This document shows, piece by piece, positions 53,332-59,404 of a stretch of DNA of 59,404 nucleotides. The stretch covers positions 1 through 59,404 of the forward strand of contig CALABP010000057.1 in NCBI GenBank assembly GCA_937885695.1. Reading direction: 5' to 3'. The first letter of the stretch is position 1; every line of letters starts with the position of its first letter. Origin of the DNA: DTU089 sp002440045. Its GTDB lineage: Bacteria > Bacillota > Clostridia > Oscillospirales > Acutalibacteraceae. Position numbers and translations under genes: made by a program. Below the pieces are notes generated by a model that saw only the letters and a program-made list of their open reading frames with translations, ran no database searches and had not been told where the DNA came from.

Positions 53332-56157
53332 TTATCGGTTATCCGATTTTTTATTTTTAATAATTTTTACCGCGCGCTTTGCCGTGTAAGGAAGGATATA
53401 TTTAAATTTATCCTCGGCAACAACCATTTTGCTCGCTTCGGGGTGGTCGCGGTGCAAAGTAATGGCGTCAAACTTACATTTTGTGGTGCAAATTCCGCAG
53501 CCTATGCAGCGGTTCACATCAACAACGGTTGCGCCGCAGCCCAGGCACCTTGCGGTTTCTTTTTTCACCTGTTCCTCAGTAAGCGTTGCGTGCGCGTCCT
53601 TAAACGTTTTCGGGTCAACGTCGGGGCGCATACCCGCCTCCTGACGGCCCGCGGTGTCATAGTCGGTTACGCTTATATCGTCTTTATTAAGCTCTATAAA
53701 CTCGCGCTTGTTTCTGCCGATTGTCATATGGCCGTGCTGAACGTACCTGTGAAGGCTTTCTGCCGCCTCGTGTCCCGCGGCGATTGCGTCTATTGCAAAT
53801 TTCGGGCCTGTGTAAACGTCGCCGCCGACAAAAATATCCTCTTCGGCAGTCTGATAAGTGAGTTTATCGGCAACGGGATAATTGCCGTGGTGATACTCAA
53901 CCTTTGTATCTTTTAAAAGCTCGCCCCATTCAACCGTCTGACCTATTGCGAAAATTATTTTTGTTGCGGGCACGGTAACGGTTTCGTTTTCGTCATATAC
54001 GGGTGAAAACTTTTTGTTTTCATCGAAAACGCGCGTGCATTTCTTGAAAACGATTGCCGTTGCTTTGCCGTTTTCAACAACTACCTCTTTCGGGCCCCAG
54101 CCGCATTTGATTTCAACGCCGTCCTCTTCGGCTTCTTTAATCTCTTCTTTTGTAGCGGGCATAATATCTTTGCTTTCAAGGCAAAGCATAGTGACTTTTT
54201 CGGCTCCGCTTCTTGCGCTTACTCTTGCCGCGTCAATAGCAACGTTGCCGCCGCCGACAACAACCGTTTCATCGTCAAAACTGCAGTTGCCCGTGTTGGC
54301 TTTTTTAAGAAATTCCACCGCAGTTGTTGTGCCCTGTGCGCGGTCATTAGGCACATTCGGGTATCTGCCGCCGCAGCAGCCCACGGCAACATAAAACGCC
54401 TTATAGCCGTCTTTTCTCAAATCCGCTATGGTTACATCCTTGCCGACTTCAACACCCGTTTTAATTTCGACGCCCATTTCTTTCATAATTTCTATTTCGG
54501 CGTCGATAACATCTTTTTCAAGCTTATATGAGGGTATGCCGTAAGTAAGCATGCCGCCCGCTTTTTCGTTTTTCTCAAAGACGGTGGGATAGTAGCCCAT
54601 CTGCGCAAGATAGAACGCGCACGAAAGACCCGCAGGTCCGCCGCCTATTATCGCAATTTTTTCTTTCCAGCGGCCTCTGTTTGAAGCGACAACAATTTCG
54701 GGAACATATCTGTGCTCTTCTTCAAGGTCCTTTGCCGCGATAAATTTCTTTACGGCGTCAATTGAAACCGCACTGTCTATCATACCTCTTGTGCAGGCAT
54801 CCTCACAGCGGCGATTGCAGATTCTGCCGCAAACCGCGGGGAACGGGTTTTCTTTTTTAATCAGCGCAAGCGCGTCTTTATAGCGTCCCTGCGAAGCCAT
54901 TTTAAGATAGCCCTGTACTGCGATGTGCGCGGGGCAGGCCGTTTTGCAGGGAGAAGTGCCCGTATCGTGGCAGTTAATGCGGTTTTTGTCGCGGTAATCC
55001 TCGTCCCACTTGTCCTCGCCCCACTTCACTGCGTCCGGGAGCTGCTGTTTCGGATATGTAACCTCGGAGCCGTCTTTTTTACAAAGCTTTTGCCCGAGCT
55101 TTAAAGCACCCGCGGGGCAGTATTCAACGCACTGACCGCAAGCGACGCACGCCGCCTTGTTAACATGCGCCCTGTAAGCCGAAGCCGAAAGGTTTGGCGT
55201 GTTGAAAAGCTGTGACGTTCTTAATGCATTGCATATTTTGACGTTGCAGTTGCAAATTGCGAAAATCTTGTTTTCGCCGTCGATGTTTGTCACCTGATGA
55301 ACAAAACCGTTATCCTCGGCGCGCTTTAAAATCTCCATAGCCTCGTCGTATGTAATGTCGCGGCCTCTGCCCGTCTCGCGGCAATAGTCCGCCATATCGC
55401 CTACGCCGATGCACCAGCCGTCATAGTCGTCGGCACAGCCTTCGTCAAGCTTTTTTCTGCCGTAACGGCAAGAGCATATCGAAGCGCCTATATGGCCCTC
55501 GTATTTTTTAAGCCAATATGAAATATGCTCAATATCGGCAGTGGTATTCTCCATTGAAATTGCTTTTTCAACGGGTATAACGTGCATACCGATACCTGCG
55601 CCTCCGGGCGGCACCATCTGGGTGATGCCCGCAAGCGGCAAAAATGTCATTCTTTCAAAGAACATTGCAAGCTCCGGGTGTTTATCCATAAGCTTTGTGT
55701 TCATATTTGTATATTCTGCGGAGCCGGGAACGAACAACGGTATCCAATAGTGGCGGTCCTCTTTGTTATATGTTGTGCCTTTGACGGGTCCGTCCTTAGT
55801 ATATTTGTCGCCGTAGTCGTATTCGAGCATGCCGAGCACCGCAAGCTTTGTTATAACGTCATACGCCGTTTTTTCGTCCATACCGTGCTTTGCCGCCATT
55901 TTAAGCATATCGGCATAGGCATATTTTTCTCTTACCTTCATTTCAAGAAGCAGGTCAAGCGAATTTTCCCTTTCTAGCTCGGTCATTTCATCTTCAAAAA
56001 TGCAGGCAAAACCCCAATATTCGGGGTCTTCGACCTTTATACCCTTCAATTTGCCGTCAAATCTGTCGGTAACACGCCTTACAAACTTCAAAAGCTTGGG
56101 GTCCGGGTTTTTGTCGTGCATGTGCGCAGGGATATATTTTTTGCTCATTTCCGGCAT
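53332..56157 (-). CDS. Fe-S flavoprotein oxidoreductase (GltD-like, multidomain)
   Basis: 941 residues. Residues 1-320 are an unassigned domain with paired cysteines (SICSCRYG, CNCNVKIC). Residues 337-352 are a 4Fe-4S motif CVACGQCVEYCPAGAL. Residues 396-456 match the glutamate synthase small-subunit Fe-S region (CHDTGTSPCKTACPAHI, CGRICNRRCEDAC). Then FAD (IAIIGGGPAGLSCAFYL, 501-517) and NAD(P) (VVVGGGNVAIDAARVSA, 632-648) sites, and a C-terminal ferredoxin (CIGCGICTTKCKFDAI, 884-899). It likely moves electrons between NAD(P)H and a low-potential carrier or partner. It follows hypB-hypA, suggesting a link with metal-enzyme maturation. Reaction unknown. Confidence 0.9.
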   Translation of the reverse strand: MPEMSKKYIPAHMHDKNPDPKLLKFVRRVTDRFDGKLKGIKVEDPEYWGFACIFEDEMTELERENSLDLLLEMKVREKYAYADMLKMAAKHGMDEKTAYDVITKLAVLGMLEYDYGDKYTKDGPVKGTTYNKEDRHYWIPLFVPGSAEYTNMNTKLMDKHPELAMFFERMTFLPLAGITQMVPPGGAGIGMHVIPVEKAISMENTTADIEHISYWLKKYEGHIGASICSCRYGRKKLDEGCADDYDGWCIGVGDMADYCRETGRGRDITYDEAMEILKRAEDNGFVHQVTNIDGENKIFAICNCNVKICNALRTSQLFNTPNLSASAYRAHVNKAACVACGQCVEYCPAGALKLGQKLCKKDGSEVTYPKQQLPDAVKWGEDKWDEDYRDKNRINCHDTGTSPCKTACPAHIAVQGYLKMASQGRYKDALALIKKENPFPAVCGRICNRRCEDACTRGMIDSAVSIDAVKKFIAAKDLEEEHRYVPEIVVASNRGRWKEKIAIIGGGPAGLSCAFYLAQMGYYPTVFEKNEKAGGMLTYGIPSYKLEKDVIDAEIEIMKEMGVEIKTGVEVGKDVTIADLRKDGYKAFYVAVGCCGGRYPNVPNDRAQGTTTAVEFLKKANTGNCSFDDETVVVGGGNVAIDAARVSARSGAEKVTMLCLESKDIMPATKEEIKEAEEDGVEIKCGWGPKEVVVENGKATAIVFKKCTRVFDENKKFSPVYDENETVTVPATKIIFAIGQTVEWGELLKDTKVEYHHGNYPVADKLTYQTAEEDIFVGGDVYTGPKFAIDAIAAGHEAAESLHRYVQHGHMTIGRNKREFIELNKDDISVTDYDTAGRQEAGMRPDVDPKTFKDAHATLTEEQVKKETARCLGCGATVVDVNRCIGCGICTTKCKFDAITLHRDHPEASKMVVAEDKFKYILPYTAKRAVKIIKNKKSDNR

Positions 56158-56195
56158 TTTTAATGCTTCCTTTCTTTTAATATCCGCAGAAAATT

Positions 56196-56543
56196 TTATT
56201 CGTCAACTTCTATTTCTTTTATTATAAGCTCGTTTCCTGTGACGAGATATGTGTTTTCACTGCCGCAGTACGGACAAATTTTGCCGTGCTCAAGTGTGCC
56301 GTAGTTTTTTTCGCAGTCGGTGCAGAATGTTACCGCGGGAATGGTTTCGACCGTAATAAGGCAGTCTTTGAACATTTCGTTTTTTTTGCAGTTCCAGTTC
56401 CACACGTCGATAAGATAATCGGGAATCACCGTAGAAACCTCGCCTATTTCAAGCGCAACTCTTCTTACATGCGACGCGCCGTTTTCCTTTGCGGTTTTTT
56501 CAACGCTGTCGGCAATATGAAACACAACGCCTAATTCGTGCAT
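56196..56543 (-). CDS. hypA: Nickel metallochaperone HypA
   Basis: 115 residues. The N-terminal HELGVVFHIADSV carries the nickel-binding MHE start; a zinc site follows with CTDCEKNYGTLEHGKICPYCG. Delivers nickel to [NiFe] hydrogenase (or urease) together with HypB. It lies 17 bases after hypB. Confidence 0.95.
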   Translation of the reverse strand: MHELGVVFHIADSVEKTAKENGASHVRRVALEIGEVSTVIPDYLIDVWNWNCKKNEMFKDCLITVETIPAVTFCTDCEKNYGTLEHGKICPYCGSENTYLVTGNELIIKEIEVDE

Positions 56544-56559
56544 TACCGTTCCTCCGCCG

Positions 56560-57228
56560 TTATTTTTGCCACTGCTTTACCCTGTCTTTAAGATAAAGAG
56601 CAAGCGCCGCTACGCCCTCGCCCGTTTTTGCGGATATGGGGAATATTTTAATGTTCGGGTTGCGTTTGCGCGCATATTCGCCGACCTTTTCCATATCGAA
56701 ATCAAAATACGGCAAAACGTCGGTCTTGTTTATTATCATAGCGTCGCAGACTTCAAAAACAAGCGGATATTTAAGCGGCTTGTCGTGCCCTTCGGGAACA
56801 GAAAGAATCATCATATTAAACGCCGCGCCCGTGTCAAATTCGGCGGGGCACACAAGGTTGCCGACGTTTTCAAGAATTACAAGGTCAAGGTCTTTTGTGC
56901 CGAGCTCGTTGATGCCCTGGCGCGTCATATCCGCGTCAAGATGGCACATTCCGCCTGTGTGAAGCTGAATTACCTTAGCGCCCGTGTACGATATGGTTTT
57001 TGCGTCTACGTCAGAGTCGATGTCAGCCTCCATCACACCTATTTTCAAATCGTCTTTTAAAAGCGCAATAAGCTTTGTAAGCGTGGTTGTTTTGCCCGCC
57101 CCGGGTGACGACATAAGATTGACAAGAAGCGTTTTTTCGTCTTTCAGCCTGCCGCGCAGTTTATCGGCATCCTTGTTGTTATCTTCAAAAACGCTCTGTT
57201 TTACTTCTATAATTCTGTATTTATCCAA
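56560..57228 (-). CDS. hypB: Nickel-insertion GTPase HypB
   Basis: 223 residues from the TTG codon at 57228 (DKYRIIEVKQSVFEDN), which follows GGAG by ten bases; the further upstream ATG lies inside the promoter and is rejected. G domain with MSSPGAGKTTTLTKLIALL, LENVGNLVCPAEFDTG and NKTDVLPYFDF; the metal-binding G-domain residues are in HTGGMCHLDADM. It lacks the N-terminal CxxCGC motif and His-rich tract seen in some members. Partner of HypA. Confidence 0.95.
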   Translation of the reverse strand: MDKYRIIEVKQSVFEDNNKDADKLRGRLKDEKTLLVNLMSSPGAGKTTTLTKLIALLKDDLKIGVMEADIDSDVDAKTISYTGAKVIQLHTGGMCHLDADMTRQGINELGTKDLDLVILENVGNLVCPAEFDTGAAFNMMILSVPEGHDKPLKYPLVFEVCDAMIINKTDVLPYFDFDMEKVGEYARKRNPNIKIFPISAKTGEGVAALALYLKDRVKQWQK

Positions 57229-57259
57229 AGTGAACACGCTCCGTTCTTTATTGATTCCT

Positions 57260-57288
57260 ATTATATATAACATATTATTTGTTGTCAA
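57260..57288 (-). promoter_or_regulatory. Promoter of hypB-hypA-oxidoreductase
   Basis: Minus strand TTGACA (57283-57288), 17 bases, TATAAT (57260-57265), perfect consensus, 30 bases before the TTG start. Confidence 0.87.
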
Positions 57289-57403
57289 TAAACAGAAAAT
57301 TTTGTTAATAAAAATGTTTCAAAACGTTGCGTTCAGGCATAAAAAGCCGCATAAATACCGAATTACACAAACAAAGCACCATTGAAATTTTTGCATAAAT
57401 TCT

Positions 57404-57432
57404 TTGATATCGGAAAGTGTTTTTGCTATAAT
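57404..57432 (+). promoter_or_regulatory. Promoter of the isomerase-like gene
   Basis: Plus strand TTGATA (57404-57409), 17 bases, TATAAT (57427-57432), about 40 bases before the ATG at 57474. Confidence 0.8.
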
Positions 57433-57473
57433 GAAATCAGGTAACTTTGAGTGTTTATGAGGAGCGATACAAA

Positions 57474-58253
57474 ATGACAGGGATATATGATTGCTTCGGT
57501 TACGGTCCGGGATATGATGTTTCTTTTGAAGAAAGATACAAATTGATTAAAAAAGCGGGCTTTGACTGTGTAATGTTATGGTGGAGCGACCGGTTTGGCA
57601 GAGGAGACGGTTATCAAGAGGATGTAAGGCTGGCAAGAAATGCCGGGTTATTTGTAGAAAATCTCCATGCGCCCGTGCACGAACAGAATAATCTGTCGCT
57701 GGATAATTTGAACGGAGAAAACGTATTTCAAAGTTATCTGCAATGCGTGGAAGATTGCTGCGTATACAATATACCGACCGTGGTGATACATTTGCCGAAT
57801 GATAATTATCCTTTGAATCAAACAGGAATCAGACGGCTGACAGAACTCATAAACAAGGCAGAACAAAAGAATATTCGGATTGCTTTTGAAAATTTAAGTA
57901 ACATAAAAAATTTGAAAACTGTGTTAAATAAATTCACTTCAAATAATGCAGGGTTTTGCTATGACAGTTGTCATCATATAAATTATGCCCCGAATGAAGA
58001 TTTGTTGGGAATGTACGTAAATCGTCTGATGGCAATTCATTTACACGATAACGGCGGCATCCGTAATCAACATCAATTGCCATTCGACGGCAATGTTAAC
58101 TGGAATACAGTTATGAAAAAAATCGCCTTAACAGGATACCGGGGAGCTGCAACTTTAGAACCGATGAATTGGGATTATTCTCATTTGGATATTTGTCAAT
58201 TTTTGGAATTGGCTTATAAAAAGGCAAATAGACTTGATTATCTGCGAAGATAA
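57474..58253 (+). CDS. Sugar phosphate isomerase/epimerase-like TIM-barrel protein
   Basis: 259 residues from TGIYDCFGYGPGYD (GAGGAG nine bases upstream; nine upstream codons lack one). The fold is the xylose isomerase-like/AP endonuclease 2 barrel: IPTVVIHLPND, IRIAFENLSN, AGFCYDSCHHINY, MAIHLHDNGG and AATLEPMNWDY, with metal-binding Glu, Asp, His, His and Glu positions present. Substrate unknown. It is the only clear housekeeping-size gene on the plus strand here, and its base and codon use look more A/T-rich than neighbours, which suggests recent acquisition. Confidence 0.85.
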   Translation: MTGIYDCFGYGPGYDVSFEERYKLIKKAGFDCVMLWWSDRFGRGDGYQEDVRLARNAGLFVENLHAPVHEQNNLSLDNLNGENVFQSYLQCVEDCCVYNIPTVVIHLPNDNYPLNQTGIRRLTELINKAEQKNIRIAFENLSNIKNLKTVLNKFTSNNAGFCYDSCHHINYAPNEDLLGMYVNRLMAIHLHDNGGIRNQHQLPFDGNVNWNTVMKKIALTGYRGAATLEPMNWDYSHLDICQFLELAYKKANRLDYLRR

Positions 58254-58436
58254 TACAAAAATCAAAACGCCGTTTCCAAATACATAACAAGGTATTTCAC
58301 AAAACACCTCGCAAAGAGCATTACACAGTTAGACATATATGTTCACCCCGATTTGGCATCTCAAAGCACTTTTGTAAAGGCGCTTGAAAGTGTGCTTAAA
58401 AGCCCCGAAAAGCCTTGTAAGGGCAGGCTCACATAA
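58254..58436 (+). pseudogene. ORF relic after the isomerase gene
   Basis: Sixty codons, in frame with the isomerase stop, read KYITRYFTKHLAKSITQLDI and YVHPDLASQSTFVKALES before TAA at 58434. It has no start codon with a ribosome binding site and no family I can name. It looks like protein-coding sequence (charged, with helix-like spacing) left from a deleted gene. Confidence 0.35.
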
Positions 58437-58468
58437 AGACACTTTCAAAAAGTGACCGATTGAGAGAA

Positions 58469-58514
58469 GCACAACGCCACAGAGAGATTCAAAGCTCTGT
58501 GGCGTTGTGCTTTT
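58469..58514 (+). terminator. Strong intrinsic terminator after the isomerase gene
   Basis: AAGCACAACGCCACAGAG pairs exactly with CTCTGTGGCGTTGTGCTT over 18 bases (ten-base loop), followed by TTTATAG. One of the strongest stems in the window. Confidence 0.9.
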
Positions 58515-58593
58515 TATAGTTAACAGAAAAATGATTAAAAATTATATGATTTTTGATCAGGGTTGCGGGCATAACAGTCGCTGCAATGTGATT

Positions 58594-59106
58594 TTATTCT
58601 ACAATGGCAGCGTCTGTCAGTCGGCAATACTTAAATCCGTTTTCCTCATAAGTTTCAAAGGTTCCCGTGACGGTTATCTCAGAGTTTAACTCCGGGTAAT
58701 CGTTCGGATAGGTATGCTCGCCGGTCAAAACAAATTCAAGTCCCTGTGAGCAGCAAGCTGTAGCATCTGCAATGATACAGGCAAAATACTGCGCTTTTGT
58801 TTCGGGGTCTTCGTAATATGCAAATTTCCCCTTCATTTTAACAGTTTTCCCGATATAATCATCTGGAGTATACATCATATTGTAGACCTCAGAGTAAACC
58901 ATTGTGCTGCTGAGTTTCGTCAAATCCACATCAAGGTTATTCGATATTTGCGGCTTTGAAAGGTCATCAGTCACAGTAGTTGAATTTTGCGTATTGCCGC
59001 TGGGAGCAGACGGCTTCTGCGTGTTTTGCGGTGTTTTTTTATTGCCGCAAGCAGAAAGCGATACAATCAAAGTGACTATAAGTAACAAGTGAAATAGCTT
59101 TTTCAT
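58594..59106 (-). CDS. Lipoprotein coupled to a metal ABC permease
   Basis: 170 residues from KKLFHLLLIVTLIVSLSAC (GGAGGT nine bases upstream; the frame is open 51 codons further up, inside the permease gene, and is rejected). Lipobox LSAC gives an acylated cysteine about residue 20. The mature part has a Gln/Ser/Thr linker, then VYSEVYNMMYTPDDYIGKTV and ACIIADATACCSQGLEFVL, an OB-like beta-domain. Its ATG overlaps the permease stop (ATGA). A role in zinc handling is inferred only from the neighbour. Confidence 0.85.
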   Translation of the reverse strand: MKKLFHLLLIVTLIVSLSACGNKKTPQNTQKPSAPSGNTQNSTTVTDDLSKPQISNNLDVDLTKLSSTMVYSEVYNMMYTPDDYIGKTVKMKGKFAYYEDPETKAQYFACIIADATACCSQGLEFVLTGEHTYPNDYPELNSEITVTGTFETYEENGFKYCRLTDAAIVE

Positions 59107-59404
59107 TTTCTGACACCTCCAATAACTGTGCCTATAATCCAAGTCAAGCCAAATGCGCCAATCTGAACGGCAACGATTGTTGAGCCTACCGGCGTACCGG
59201 CAAGGATTGATGCCAGAATGCCGATAAGCGAACACGCAACCGACAGTGCTGCGGCGCAAACGGTCACGCTGCGGAAGCTCTTAAATATCCGCATAGCCGA
59301 CAGTGCCGGGAAAATCACCAGTGCAGAAATCAGCAGCGAACCGACAAGGTTCATAGCAAGCACGATGATAACCGCAACGATGATAGCAATCAAAAGGTTG
59401 TAGA
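59103..59404 (-). CDS. Metal ABC transporter permease, cut by the window edge
   Basis: The visible 99 or so residues are the C-terminal part of a ZnuB/MntC-type (ABC-3 family) permease: the segment VGSLLISALVIFPALSAMRI and SVTVCAAALSVACSLIGILA, then GSTIVAVQIGAFGLTWIIG. The rest, and presumably the ATPase and binding protein, lie beyond 59404. Imports zinc or manganese with its partners. Confidence 0.85.
   Translation of the reverse strand, partial: YNLLIAIIVAVIIVLAMNLVGSLLISALVIFPALSAMRIFKSFRSVTVCAAALSVACSLIGILASILAGTPVGSTIVAVQIGAFGLTWIIGTVIGGVRK

Noticed and set aside
57229..57288. N-terminal extension of HypB to an upstream ATG
   Set aside because: The ATG lies in the -35 element and the added residues are unlike HypB.

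Overview
The window reads as a chromosomal segment of a low-to-moderate GC, Gram-positive Clostridia-type bacterium, most likely a gut Oscillospirales/Ruminococcaceae-like lineage. This is inferred from gene order (ylxM-ffh-rpsP-khpA-rimM-trmD; infC-rpmI-rplT; rpsL-rpsG-fusA-tuf), strong GGAGG ribosome binding sites, near-consensus TTGACA-17-TATAAT promoters, an EF-Tu/RpoBC set of Firmicutes type, and single-membrane signal peptides and lipoboxes. Almost every gene lies on the minus strand, so operons run from high to low coordinates.

Layout in coordinate order. 1-400: a structured repeat-like stretch abutting a Cys-rich DUF3795-like gene that looks cut short. 620-12664: the information-processing block, as two units, rpsL-rpsG-fusA-tuf and rpoB-rpoC. 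rpoB carries an in-frame TAA about 135 codons before its natural end. 12665-13078: rpoB promoter, a palindromic 132-bp stretch with 11-bp inverted ends, and a terminator. 13079-18316: accessory secreted proteins, namely two tandem PHP-fold proteins with signal peptides and two tandem membrane-anchored paralogues with repeat linkers, one of them frameshifted. 18490-20895: glycogen phosphorylase. 21113-26435: a MacB/FtsX-type ABC exporter translationally coupled to a large internally duplicated secreted protein; a plus-strand lipoprotein follows.

27064-41330: one long housekeeping series, infC-rpmI-rplT-(SpoU methylase)-dprA-topA-trmFO-rnc-(radical SAM)-smc-ftsY-rdgB. Many genes overlap by ATGA, and infC is preceded by an L20-type attenuator and starts at AUC. 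41350-44846: rsmD-coaD-(coiled coil)-(PASTA pseudokinase). 44868-47155: uvrC and HPr. 47289-51039: the SRP/ribosome maturation operon ylxM to trmD. 51040-53331: an IS relic, an MFS transporter, a YunG-like gene, and a strongly promoted candidate small RNA. 53332-57288: hypB-hypA-flavin/Fe-S oxidoreductase. 57404-58514: an isolated plus-strand sugar isomerase-like gene with its own promoter and terminator, plus an ORF relic. 58594-end: a lipoprotein coupled to a metal ABC permease cut by the window edge.

The most notable items are the internal stop in rpoB, a small repeat family (GGCATAAGAG...) whose copies supply the stop codons of two genes, the candidate small RNA at about 53162-53290, an FtsY with its acidic/basic membrane-targeting tail at the C-terminus, and the pairs of tandem secreted paralogues in which one copy has lost key residues or its frame. 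No tRNA, rRNA or CRISPR array was seen.
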